NCBI GenBank assembly: GCA_028280485.1
Contig: JANQLS010000063.1
Location: 1 to 63,934, forward strand
Reading direction: 5' to 3'
DNA: 63,934 nt
Source of the DNA: Planctomycetota bacterium
Lineage (GTDB): Bacteria; Planctomycetota; UBA8108; JACQVS01
The notes below the pieces were generated by a model, which saw only the letters and a program-made list of their open reading frames with translations, made no database searches and was not told the origin of the DNA. The position numbers and the translations under genes were made by a program. This document shows positions 24,755 to 34,693 of the stretch, one piece after another (position 1 is the first letter of the stretch; each line of letters opens with the position of its first letter).

Positions 24755-27700
24755 TCAACAAGCGGGTTCGACTTCACAACCTAAATCGACACCATCCGCA
24801 TCATCGCTAGGATCAGGACCACAAACTTCCTTTCCAGGAGGAGCAGGCGGAGCCGTACCGAGGAATTGGTGAGATAGGTTAGCGATAGGATCGGTAATTT
24901 CGACCTTACCGTTGTCATCGAAATCCGCTGCATCCATACAAGGTGGAGTGAAGGTACCGAGGAATTGGAAAGCGAGGTTATTGATCGGATCCGTGATCTC
25001 TAAAGCACCGTTTCCATCCGTGTCACCACGTTTGAATTCTGGACCAGGATCAACTTCGTCCGAGATTCGCCAGATTTCCAAGACCACTAAGTCACCACCA
25101 TTAGGATCACCCGAAGTACCGGCATTACCACCAGCAGGCCATCCACAACCAGGATTAGAGTTCCCTTGGAGTTGGTGGATTCTCAAATAGTCTTCCGTCA
25201 CTTCCAATGTAGGACTGTTAGGACAACTTGAAGTGGCCTTACCCTCTTCATCCATATTGACAAAGACAGGATCAGGAGCGTTGCCATCTCCTTCTGGAGG
25301 ATAGCGGCCATCGAATCCGACTCTTGCAAACACACCTTCACCCGGCCGATTCGCATCGAGGGTACCCGTTCCTTGTTGAGCTTGATCGAAGTTATCGACC
25401 AGGACCACGTGAGCATCCGTGATGTCAGCAGGACCACCTACTCCACCATCTTCAGCGAGAATACGGTGAGAGTGAGGATTCTCAGCATCTCCGACGGCTG
25501 CAACGAACTTGTAGAGACCAGGTTCAAGATCCACACGGAAGATGATTCCATCGGGAGCGATGGCATCTGAACAAGGTGCATCGGGATCTGGAGGATCGAA
25601 AAGCAGTGAGTTACAAACGGGGATAGCGAAGTTTTTCGCTCCGATGAACTGACCGTAAATCGCGTCATTACAGAGACCATCATCGGGGAATGCTCCACGA
25701 TTATTCGGAGAATCATCGAAGGCGCCGAATTGGCCGTAACCACCGCGTGAAGCATCACCAGGCAAGATGACTTCATAGCCATAACCCAGATCAGGATTGT
25801 AGATCACCGTATCGGGACCCGCTTGGATCAAATTGGTGTAGGTGATACTGTCATCATTATTTGACGGACAAAGGAGAAGACGAGGACCAAAAGTGAACGC
25901 AGCGATCAACTCAGCGTCTTCATCGCCAGGTTCATTGGGACAATCTCCACCTTCTAAAGCGCAGATGATAGTATTCGCGCCACTGACGGCTTTACAACCT
26001 TCGGCCGCAACAATGGAGCCGCCAAAAGTGTTAGAACAATCACAACGATCGTCAGGTGCTTGGATGACATAAGTAATCGTTCCGGCAGCTGCGGGTGAGA
26101 AGGCGATCGTATTTCCATCGACCGTTCCTCCACCATCATCGTTTACGGCAAAACCTTCGGGGAAGGTTTCAGTGATCACAGCACCGGCGGGGTCACCCGT
26201 AACTTCCAGATTAATTTCGATCAGTTGACCTGGAGCGTGAGTTTCAGGATCGATTGAACGAGCGACGTCGATGTCTAAACCAGGAACTTCATCCGGAGGA
26301 ATGAGATCGGTGATGATGCTTCCATCGGTGATGGGTAAATCATCGGTGTCACGTACGACAACTCGAACTCCTGATCCTCCACCATTTTCGATGGTAGCGA
26401 CTTTTATATCGTTTAAACCAGGAACCAGAGTCACAGGAACGCGATCCCCATTACCGTAGGGACCGACTCCACGACAAACGGAATTCACGTGAGCAACGAC
26501 ACCATTAACGATAACCTTAACCGCGTCATCACTTCCTACTTCGAGGATAACATCGCGACAGGCATCGCTTCGGTTGTTGAGATAAGTAATGGCGTAAATG
26601 AGGTATTGATCTGTAGGTCCCACATTTTCAGGCAACTCATAGTTGATGTATCCCGACTGATCGGCTTTTAGGCGGTAAACTTCTAAAATACCACCCGCGT
26701 TTCGATCGGGATTACCTGCTGGCTTAACTCCAAGACCACCAGCGGCACCACCATGATCGGGCTCAACGAAATCACCTTCTTCAACAACGAGGTTAGATTC
26801 ACCAAATTCACCATCGGTGAGGTAATCGGTGGATCCAAGCAGACCGTTATCATCACAAGCAGCTCCGACCTCGAAGCCAAGATCGATGGGACCGATGATC
26901 AAGAAATCTTGGACACCACCCTGGGTAGAAAGCGCACCAGCGCAAACCATCCCTGTGTCCCCAGTGTAAGTAGCGGAGCAGCCTCCTTCAGGCTCACCCG
27001 TACCCACGATCGTCGTTGCGAGACAAGTATCTTCTGGAGCTCGGATGGTGTAGGTCACTTCGCCATCGTCGTCTAGAGAGAAAGTCAAATTACTTCCTTC
27101 GACCGTTCCTCCCCCATTATCTACAACACTGAAACCGGCAGGTAGGCCTTCAGTGAGGGTGGTAGGAACCGTGACCCCAGTAGCGTTCAGGGTGACGGTA
27201 ATCTCATCGCCAGGACCATGTTCTATTGGGGAAATGGTACGAGTGACATCGACGAATGCCCCACCGGAAGGTACGAAATCGGAATCGACTCTCCAGAGCT
27301 CTAAGAGAATCATGTTTCCACCATTCGCATCCGCGCCGCGAACTAAACCCGTGGCTGCGTTTCCTTGGAGTTGATGCACACGAATGTAACCTTCGGTGAC
27401 TTCCAAAACGGGACTAATGGGCCCATCTTCAGAAAGAAGACCATCGTCATCGTGATCGATGAACTGAACGTCAATCCCATTTGGAGGCAAGAAACAACCA
27501 AAACCCGTTCGAGCGAGCTGACCTCGTTCATGATGAGCTTGGTTAAAGTTACTGAAAAGAACGGCGTGATTAGGTCCGATTCCTACGGGCGCACCTTCAC
27601 CACCATCTTCAACTAAAATGCGAGAAACGTGGGCATTGTCGGAAGAACCCGCTACTGCAACGAATTGATAAAACCCGTTGGGAACATCGACACGGAAAAC

Positions 27701-28156
27701 AATACCTTCAGGGTCGATGACCTCTGAGCAAGGTACTTCGGGATCCGGAGGATCTACAATAAATTCATTACAGGGAGTGGTAAAACCTTTCGCTCCGATG
27801 AAGGAGTCGTAGATTTCGGTTTGGCAACCCGGATCGGTGAACACATTACGATTGTTCGCGGACTCATCGAAGGGACCAAACTGTGCGAAACCGGCTCTCC
27901 CCGCATTACCGGGATCGATGACTTCGTAACCCCATCCCCTACCTGCATCGTAAGCGATCGTTGCAGGCTGATTATTGATATGATGAACCATCGTATAGTT
28001 AGTACCCGGTTCATTAGCGACTTCACAGGTGAGATTTCGCGATCCAAAAACAAAAGCTGCTTCTAAGCTAGGATCGTTCTGAGCTTGAACAAGCTGAGGA
28101 AAGATGAAGAGGACCAATAAGAAACTGATCCTGGTAAAAGAGCTTCTACCTATCAT
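24755..28156 (-). CDS. Secreted repeat protein with dockerin-like C-terminus
   Basis: The protein is 1133 aa. The signal peptide (about 1-25) ends VQAQ. A roughly 270-residue block with Cys-rich, rhamnogalacturonan-lyase-like or carbohydrate-binding appearance occurs twice: once after the signal (AAFVFGSRNLTCE) and once near 780-1030 (AAFTFGPRLLLCPS). Between them are two DUF11-like Ig domains (DVTRTISPIEHGPGDEI and DVARSIDPETHAPGQLI) and a unique segment around 450-640. The last 91 residues hold two ITDPINNLAFQFLG-type dockerin-like motifs. No catalytic site is recognised. ATG 28156 follows AAAGGAG closely; the in-frame extension to 28210 is less likely. It is divergent from the CotH gene. 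Confidence 0.8.
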   Translation of the reverse strand: MIGRSSFTRISFLLVLFIFPQLVQAQNDPSLEAAFVFGSRNLTCEVANEPGTNYTMVHHINNQPATIAYDAGRGWGYEVIDPGNAGRAGFAQFGPFDESANNRNVFTDPGCQTEIYDSFIGAKGFTTPCNEFIVDPPDPEVPCSEVIDPEGIVFRVDVPNGFYQFVAVAGSSDNAHVSRILVEDGGEGAPVGIGPNHAVLFSNFNQAHHERGQLARTGFGCFLPPNGIDVQFIDHDDDGLLSEDGPISPVLEVTEGYIRVHQLQGNAATGLVRGADANGGNMILLELWRVDSDFVPSGGAFVDVTRTISPIEHGPGDEITVTLNATGVTVPTTLTEGLPAGFSVVDNGGGTVEGSNLTFSLDDDGEVTYTIRAPEDTCLATTIVGTGEPEGGCSATYTGDTGMVCAGALSTQGGVQDFLIIGPIDLGFEVGAACDDNGLLGSTDYLTDGEFGESNLVVEEGDFVEPDHGGAAGGLGVKPAGNPDRNAGGILEVYRLKADQSGYINYELPENVGPTDQYLIYAITYLNNRSDACRDVILEVGSDDAVKVIVNGVVAHVNSVCRGVGPYGNGDRVPVTLVPGLNDIKVATIENGGGSGVRVVVRDTDDLPITDGSIITDLIPPDEVPGLDIDVARSIDPETHAPGQLIEINLEVTGDPAGAVITETFPEGFAVNDDGGGTVDGNTIAFSPAAAGTITYVIQAPDDRCDCSNTFGGSIVAAEGCKAVSGANTIICALEGGDCPNEPGDEDAELIAAFTFGPRLLLCPSNNDDSITYTNLIQAGPDTVIYNPDLGYGYEVILPGDASRGGYGQFGAFDDSPNNRGAFPDDGLCNDAIYGQFIGAKNFAIPVCNSLLFDPPDPDAPCSDAIAPDGIIFRVDLEPGLYKFVAAVGDAENPHSHRILAEDGGVGGPADITDAHVVLVDNFDQAQQGTGTLDANRPGEGVFARVGFDGRYPPEGDGNAPDPVFVNMDEEGKATSSCPNSPTLEVTEDYLRIHQLQGNSNPGCGWPAGGNAGTSGDPNGGDLVVLEIWRISDEVDPGPEFKRGDTDGNGALEITDPINNLAFQFLGTFTPPCMDAADFDDNGKVEITDPIANLSHQFLGTAPPAPPGKEVCGPDPSDDADGVDLGCEVEPAC

Positions 28157-28973
28157 AAAACTCCTTTCGGCACAGAGTGCAGTTTTAAACGACCACTCAT
28201 CCCCTCTCATCGAGAAATCGTAGATCGTTTATTTGTGCAAGCTAGTGGACGGCGTGGTAACGAGCGCGTACCCATCTCTCGAGAACCAAAATCCAATAGC
28301 TCGTTTAGGAACGAGATTCACAGACTCAAACTTAATATTTAAAACAAAGAAGGCTCAGTTTTTTGGTGAATCACGACCACCCAAATGGGTTTCAATTTCA
28401 AACCAGATAAAAGAAAACCCAAATTCTTTCAATCTGCTGAGATCACCCCTAAAAGACTTCATTTGAACGCTTTTGTTGAGCAGGCAAAGACCGTATCTTT
28501 AGGCGGTACCGATACCTTCAGAACCTAAAAGATCCTGTGGAATCAGATCTCGCCGAAGATTCTGAGTGATCTACTGATAAGGAGCTATAAATAGCTCGCT
28601 AAAAATTGACCCATTAATAGATATATTCTAAGCTTCAGCCCGATGAAGGGTCAAGAACGTTAACGTCGGAAAAACCGATTCTATAAAGATATACAGCAAC
28701 AAAAACTACTCAAATAAACGATTGTGGTCTAAGATGGGAGTTTCCTCAAAATGGGTCTGAAAGCTACTCCAATCTCTTACTTCCAGCTCACTTAAAAACG
28801 ACCTCGCTCCCACTCATCCATCGGATAATAATTTCCAAATTGAATTGGGTTCTTGGATCTTCTTATTGAGTCGAAGAGATGAGATGTTTTTGGAGAGTAC
28901 TCATTCGACATCATTTTGTAGAACTCTTGTTCCATCAGTCGATTACGAACCTTCCTATCTTCCATTCAAAATA
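28157..28973. promoter_or_regulatory. Long divergent intergenic region between two secreted-protein genes
   Basis: About 800 bp separates two divergent genes for giant exported proteins. The only clear structure is the perfect palindrome GAGCTAT-AA-ATAGCTC at 28582-28597. The plus-strand reading frame at the right end stays open from 28845 but lacks a signal peptide until ATG 28974. No RNA gene could be identified. Confidence 0.4.
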
Positions 28974-31900
28974 ATGATACGAACTCAACTTCGTCCAATT
29001 CGTTCAGTTCTCGCAATTGCCATCCTCCTTCTCATCGTCGCGAGTCATCTCCAGGCTGATCCGGTAGTCTACATCGCACCTGGATCTGATTGGGCTTATT
29101 TTCGTGGGTTGAGCGCTCCTTCCGATCCCATCGAAGAGTGGAAAGAGCCCGACTTCGATGATTCGAGTTGGACGACGGGACAAGCCCCCTTCGGTTACGA
29201 CGATGGTCCCTTCGGGACAGACCTGTCAGCCCTCAATCCGCCGATGGAAGACAACTACTCTGCGTTGTTCCTCCGACAGTCTTTCGTCGTGAGTGATGCA
29301 AGTCAAGTCGCCGGGCTCACTGCGATGGTCGACTACGATGATGGCTTCATCATGTGGATCAACGGGGATGAGGTTTTAAGAAGGAATGCCACTGGAGACA
29401 AAGATCACGAAGGCTTCGCCGATAGTAATCACGAAAGCGGAACGATCGAAGAGTACGACCTCCCCGATCCTGATGGATACCTCGTCGATGGAGAAAACGT
29501 CGTCGCCGTTATCATTATGAATAATCAAATCTCAAGTAGCGACTTAAGATTTGATATCGACATCTCCGATCCCTTCGGCCCAGACTTAACTCCCCCTCTA
29601 TTAGCCGGCATTTCTCCCGGTGGCGGAACGATCGTTCGGTCCCTCTCCCAAATCGATATTACTTTCGATGAAGAGGTAACAGGGGTGGATGCCAGTGACT
29701 TACTGATCGACGGAGTTCCCGCATCTTCAGTCAGTGGAACCGGTGCCGGTCCTTATGAATTTACCTTCGATGCCCTTGACCCCGGGAACTACACCGTAGG
29801 CTGGGTTAACAATCCAGGGATTACGGATCTTTCAGAAGCCGTCAATCCCTTCACACCGAATGCTGATTGGACCTACGAAGTCGACCCCGATGCACCGGAA
29901 GCGCAACTCGTCATCTCGGAGTTCTTAGCTTCCAATGTCACGGGGATCACCGATGAAGATGGTGACCGCTCCGACTGGTTTGAAGTGACCAATATCGGTG
30001 ATACTGTTGCCGACCTAGGGGGTTGGTCCGTAAGCGATGACGAAACCGATCCCTCCCAGTGGATCTTTCCTTCAAGAACACTGGAACCGGGCGATCGCTT
30101 GATCGTCTACGCATCAGGAAAAGATCGCCGCCCCTCAGGAAACGGTGAACTTCATACTAATTTTAAGCTTCGCAGTTCGGGAGATTTTCTAGGCTTATTC
30201 ACCAACGCCGTCCCCCGAATTCCCGTCTCTCAATATTCACCGAATTATCCCGAACAACGTTCGGACCTCGCCTATGGAATCGGAACGGGTGGTCAAATCG
30301 GATATCTGGATCCCCCCACTCCCGGAGAAAACAACGGCGCTATCGAATCCATCAACGGGATTGTTTCTGTTCCGATCGCAAGTCACGATCGCGGTTTCTA
30401 CGTCAATCCTTTCGATCTTCAACTCAGCGCAGTTCCCAGTGACGCGAACATTCGTTATACCCTAAATGGTTCAGAACCGACTACGACACAGGGAACGCTC
30501 TACAGTGAATCCATTTCGGTTGCGCCTTCGACGAGTCGTGCGGTCATCACCGTTAAAGCCATCGCATATAAAACGGGATACCTACCCTCTACGACTGTCA
30601 CTTGGACTTACATCTACCCCGAATTTGTATCGGATCAACCCGCCAACCCGAGCGGCTTCCCCAACAGTTGGAGGGGAGCTCCCGCGGCTGATTACGGTAT
30701 GGATCCCCAAGTAGTCGACGACCCTGCTTACAGTGCGTCGATGGTGGAAGCATTAACCCAAATCCCCTCCCTTTCCATCGTCATGAGTATCAATGATATG
30801 TTTGGAAACAGCGGGCTCTACCCCAACCCAGGAGGTGAAGGGGTGAACTGGGAACGCGGGGGATCTGTCGAGATTCTTCATCCCGATGGAAAAGAAGCCG
30901 CTTTCATCAATTGCGGAGTTCGCATGCACGGGGGAGCCAGTCGTTCGCCCAGTAAATCTCCCAAGCATTCATTCCGTTTGCTCTTTAAAGGAATTTACGG
31001 TCCTACCAAGTTAAATTACCCGCTATTTGAAGGTTCGCCGGTCGACAGCTTCGATACCGTCATTCTCAGATCGAATTACAACAACTCTTGGATTCACTGG
31101 GACAGCGGCCAACGTTCTCGAGGCCAAATGATTCGCGACCAGTGGGTTCGGGACACTCACTTAGAAATGAGTGGATTCGCATCTCGAGGAAGATACGTAC
31201 ATCTTTATCTCAATGGCTTGTATTGGGGAGTCTACAATTTGGTTGAAAGACCGAGTGCACCCATGGCCGCTGAGCACCTTGGGGGTGAAAAAGAAGAATA
31301 CGATGCATTGAATTCGGCAAATCCTGTCGATGGGAATAGCCAGGCCTGGTCGCAACTCTTGAGTCGATCGAGAGGGAATGTCTCTAGTACTGCAGGCTAT
31401 CTTTCAGTACTCGAGTACCTCGAACCGAATCACTTCGCTGACTACATGCTCGTCAATTTCTTTGGGGCGAATGCGGACTGGCCTAGCCACAATTGGTATG
31501 CCGTTAGACGAAGAGCTCCGAATCAACCCTGGTATTTCATGAGCTGGGATGCCGAACGAATCTTTGAAAGCACCTCGAGTAATCGAATCAATGCCAATAA
31601 CGGCAACTCTCCTGGAGAAGTTTTTCAGGACCTTAGAGCCAACGCCGATTTTAGATTAAAAGTGGCTGATCGAGCCCACCGCCATCTCTTTAATGGAGGT
31701 GCATTGACCACCACCTCCGTCCGAGAACGGTGGTTGAATCGCGCTGATCAAATCGATAAAGCAGCTATCGCCGAGAGCGCTCGCTGGGGAGACTACCGAC
31801 GAGATGTTCACTCATCGAGTAACGGTCCGTATGAGTTCTATCGCATGAACTCTCACTATATCCCAGAAAAGAATCGTCTACTGAACTCTTACTTCCCTCA

Positions 31901-34262
31901 ACGACCAGGAATCTTTCTCAATCAACTGAGATCTGCCAATCTTTATCCTAATGTTGGCGCACCGGTATTTTCCCAACACGGCGGACAAATTCCTGGAGAC
32001 TTCCAACTCAATATGTCTCGCCCTCAAGGAACGAGCGGAACGATTTACTACACGCTGAATGGTGACGATCCTAGAGAATTTGGTACGGGAAGTGTTTCAG
32101 ACTCCGCTGAAAATTACACCGGCTCAGTTCCTATCGATGGCTTCGCTCACGTCAAAGCGAGAATTCGAAGCGGAACGACCTGGAGTGCACTTACAGAAGC
32201 CACGTTCTATATCTCATCGGATGTCAGTCCCTTAAGGATTTCAGAGATTCACTTTAATCCAATCGATTCCTCGGAATCAGAGTTTGTTGAGTTGTGGAAC
32301 TCAGGATCTCACGACCTCAATTTAAGCGGTTTACAATTCACAACCGGAATTACATTCACCTTCCCCGAAGGGACTTCACTTGCTCCCGATGAGCGAATCG
32401 TCTTGGTTTCATCATTAACGGATTTTGAAAACGACCATCCGGGGATTACTCCTTTAGGTCAGTATGAAGGCCGCCTCGACAATGGAGGGGAAAACCTTCG
32501 GATTCGAAATGCTCAAGGAGATGAGATTCTTGAAGTAGAATATAACGATGGCGATGGTTGGCCTCTGGGAGCCGATGGATTTGGGTATACCTTAGTTCTT
32601 CGCTCTGAAGAAGCCGACCCCCGACGGCCCGAGTCGTGGAGAGCCAGTCAAAATCATGGCGGAACTCCAGGCGATACGGATGCCGGATCTCCCGAAGATC
32701 TCATCTTCTTCAATGAAGTTCTCGTAGGAGGAACAGGAGTTTTTGAAGATGCCATCGAACTTCGAAATTTCTCCGATGAAGCTGTCGACGTCAGTGGTTG
32801 GTTTGTCAGTGATGTTCGAGAGACCGCGAGTTCATTAAAGAAATACCAACTGCCGGCTGGTTCGATTATTCCCGCTGAAGGTTACTTGGCGATCTACGAA
32901 CAAGACTTTGCCACGGGACCCGCGAACTCAAGTATCGAATTAGCGCCTGAAGGAGGCCGTATCTTCTTGAGTAGTGCCAATGGTTCAGAAAACCTCACCG
33001 GCCATATCGTTCGTTTGAGTTACGAACCGGTGTCCTTAGGAAGAAGCTTCGGCCTCTACTTAACTTCTCAAGGCTATGAATCCACCAGCTTGGAACGCCC
33101 CACTTTCGGAGTCGATTCACCCTCAAGCTTACCGGATTTCAGAACAGGTGAAGGAGATACCAATGCCGCTCCTGCTAATAGCTCTGTCGTCATCAACGAG
33201 ATTCACTACAATCCTTCCGGTGGATACTCAGAGTTCATCGAGCTTAGAAATTTAACGAATAACGAATTCTCTCTCTTCGATTCCGATCTCGATCGAGGTT
33301 GGATGCTTCGAGGTATTTCTGACATCACCGACACCCAGTCTTTTGAGTTTTCATCTCAAGCCACTATCCCTCCCTTGGGCTATGCCTTAGTGGTGAGTGT
33401 CGATCCTTCTTTCTTCAGAAGTATCAACAACGTCCCTGCTGAAGTTCCCATTTACGGTCCTTACAAGGGAGCCTTGGACAATGCCGGTGAACGCTTGACC
33501 CTTCTCCAACCCGGCACGGATGCCGATGAACAAGTTCAACACGTCATTCAAGATTCAGTTCGATTTAACGATCGTTCTCCTTGGGACGAAGATGCGGATG
33601 GCTCTGGCCCAAGCTTAGAGCGTCGACTTGCGACTGAATTTGCCGATGATCCGCTCAACTGGGGAGCTTCCGATGATCCAGGTGGAACACCGGGAGCCGA
33701 CAACAGCGTATCCGGTCCCGGAGGAAACCTCCGCCCCACAGCGAGCTTTACCTTTGAGGAAACGGGACTGGCTCTAACGATCGCGTTTGATGCCAGCACC
33801 TCCTCTGATCCGGAAGGAGCAATTTCCGAGTACCATTGGAGCTTCGGAGATGGATCCGATGCCACCGGAGTCGAAGTTGAACATACCTTCCCCTTACCCG
33901 GCGATTACGATGTGCTCCTTCAAGTCACCGATGCTGGCGGACTCACTTCAAGCTCCATTCAACGCGTTACTCTCGAATTTGCAGGAGGTCAAATCCCGGG
34001 TGATGGTAATCAGGATGGAGTACTCGATATGTCGGATGCTCTACATTTCTTAAACTACCTGTACTTAGACAGTTCGCCTGAGCTCCCCTGCGGAGACACC
34101 GAAGGATCGAGAGTTCTTCTTGATACCAATGGGGATAGCTTCTTAGATTTGGGAGATGCGATCTACACTTTGATCTATCTTTACCGAGACGGTAATGCAG
34201 CACCCGCCTTGGGCGAAGAATGTGTCGCGATTCAGGGGTGTCCTGAGATCTGTGCGCCTTAA
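28974..34262 (+). CDS. Secreted CotH-family protein with lamin-tail, PKD and dockerin domains
   Basis: The protein is about 1762 aa. The signal peptide is 1-27 (ending SHLQA). In order: an N-terminal galactose-binding-like domain (about 30-190), an Ig-like domain, lamin-tail domain 1 (about 309-400), a chitobiase-C-like domain (about 469-555), a CotH kinase-like domain (about 590-975) with VRMHGGASR and the WDAERIF metal/catalytic segment near 858, a second chitobiase-like domain (about 1006-1078), three more lamin-tail domains (1086-1575), a PKD domain (1589-1670) and a dockerin-like pair (1675-1760). CotH proteins of spore coats are kinases; activity here is not shown. ATG 28974 is chosen for the signal peptide although no Shine-Dalgarno is visible. 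Confidence 0.87.
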   Translation: MIRTQLRPIRSVLAIAILLLIVASHLQADPVVYIAPGSDWAYFRGLSAPSDPIEEWKEPDFDDSSWTTGQAPFGYDDGPFGTDLSALNPPMEDNYSALFLRQSFVVSDASQVAGLTAMVDYDDGFIMWINGDEVLRRNATGDKDHEGFADSNHESGTIEEYDLPDPDGYLVDGENVVAVIIMNNQISSSDLRFDIDISDPFGPDLTPPLLAGISPGGGTIVRSLSQIDITFDEEVTGVDASDLLIDGVPASSVSGTGAGPYEFTFDALDPGNYTVGWVNNPGITDLSEAVNPFTPNADWTYEVDPDAPEAQLVISEFLASNVTGITDEDGDRSDWFEVTNIGDTVADLGGWSVSDDETDPSQWIFPSRTLEPGDRLIVYASGKDRRPSGNGELHTNFKLRSSGDFLGLFTNAVPRIPVSQYSPNYPEQRSDLAYGIGTGGQIGYLDPPTPGENNGAIESINGIVSVPIASHDRGFYVNPFDLQLSAVPSDANIRYTLNGSEPTTTQGTLYSESISVAPSTSRAVITVKAIAYKTGYLPSTTVTWTYIYPEFVSDQPANPSGFPNSWRGAPAADYGMDPQVVDDPAYSASMVEALTQIPSLSIVMSINDMFGNSGLYPNPGGEGVNWERGGSVEILHPDGKEAAFINCGVRMHGGASRSPSKSPKHSFRLLFKGIYGPTKLNYPLFEGSPVDSFDTVILRSNYNNSWIHWDSGQRSRGQMIRDQWVRDTHLEMSGFASRGRYVHLYLNGLYWGVYNLVERPSAPMAAEHLGGEKEEYDALNSANPVDGNSQAWSQLLSRSRGNVSSTAGYLSVLEYLEPNHFADYMLVNFFGANADWPSHNWYAVRRRAPNQPWYFMSWDAERIFESTSSNRINANNGNSPGEVFQDLRANADFRLKVADRAHRHLFNGGALTTTSVRERWLNRADQIDKAAIAESARWGDYRRDVHSSSNGPYEFYRMNSHYIPEKNRLLNSYFPQRPGIFLNQLRSANLYPNVGAPVFSQHGGQIPGDFQLNMSRPQGTSGTIYYTLNGDDPREFGTGSVSDSAENYTGSVPIDGFAHVKARIRSGTTWSALTEATFYISSDVSPLRISEIHFNPIDSSESEFVELWNSGSHDLNLSGLQFTTGITFTFPEGTSLAPDERIVLVSSLTDFENDHPGITPLGQYEGRLDNGGENLRIRNAQGDEILEVEYNDGDGWPLGADGFGYTLVLRSEEADPRRPESWRASQNHGGTPGDTDAGSPEDLIFFNEVLVGGTGVFEDAIELRNFSDEAVDVSGWFVSDVRETASSLKKYQLPAGSIIPAEGYLAIYEQDFATGPANSSIELAPEGGRIFLSSANGSENLTGHIVRLSYEPVSLGRSFGLYLTSQGYESTSLERPTFGVDSPSSLPDFRTGEGDTNAAPANSSVVINEIHYNPSGGYSEFIELRNLTNNEFSLFDSDLDRGWMLRGISDITDTQSFEFSSQATIPPLGYALVVSVDPSFFRSINNVPAEVPIYGPYKGALDNAGERLTLLQPGTDADEQVQHVIQDSVRFNDRSPWDEDADGSGPSLERRLATEFADDPLNWGASDDPGGTPGADNSVSGPGGNLRPTASFTFEETGLALTIAFDASTSSDPEGAISEYHWSFGDGSDATGVEVEHTFPLPGDYDVLLQVTDAGGLTSSSIQRVTLEFAGGQIPGDGNQDGVLDMSDALHFLNYLYLDSSPELPCGDTEGSRVLLDTNGDSFLDLGDAIYTLIYLYRDGNAAPALGEECVAIQGCPEICAP

Positions 34263-34341
34263 AAACGTACTAAATCATCCCACGAAAAGCATTTTCTCCG
34301 TGCCAACCCTCAATCAAAGCTATGCGAAATTGAGCATATCA

Positions 34342-34401
34342 TTAACTAGCCCGAAGCGCTAGCGAGGGATTGACCTCTCGCTAGCGCTTCGGGCTAGTTA
34401 A
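34342..34401. repeat. Perfect 25-bp inverted pair of the 'CTAGCCCG' repeat
   Basis: Arms 34342-34366 and 34377-34401 are exact inverted copies separated by 10 bp, running from TTAACTAGCC to GCTAGCGAG and back. It is the tightest pair of this family in the window and would form a very stable hairpin in the 3' region of the CotH gene, 80 bp past its stop. It has no T-run. Confidence 0.85.
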
Positions 34402-34693
34402 GTCGACATTTTTGAACGCAAATTTGTTTGGCCCAGTTAGATAACCCACTCATTCCTACCGATAAAGTCCCAAGTTCCGGGCAAAAAAACCCGCCAAAAC
34501 CTTCAACAAACGATGAAACAAATCATCCCTTATGGTAAGGTGATCCGCTTCACATCGTTTCTAACAGAACATTCTCTTCCTCATTCAACGCGTCTGTTCA
34601 TGTGTATTCAAATACACTATTCAGAGTTCATTGAGGGTGATAACACCTTTTGTTAGCGGGAAATTGATTTTGTATCCTGATTCGGAGGTTCGG
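34402..34693. promoter_or_regulatory. Region upstream of the aldose epimerase gene
   Basis: It contains the perfect palindrome GTGTATT-CA-AATACAC at 34602-34617, about 77 bp before the start, which could be a repressor site. The reading frame of the next gene is open through 34631-34693, but these residues precede the lipoprotein signal and are probably not translated. Confidence 0.4.

Noticed and set aside
28233..28466. 77-codon frame in the divergent intergenic region
   Set aside because: No Shine-Dalgarno or protein-like pattern; it would fill the promoter region of the neighbouring gene.
28490..28560. Resemblance to a cyclic-di-GMP riboswitch (GGCAAAGACCG...CGGTACCGATACC)
   Set aside because: Only fragments match; the first conserved half and the P1 helix are missing, and it lies about 480 bp from the nearest downstream start.
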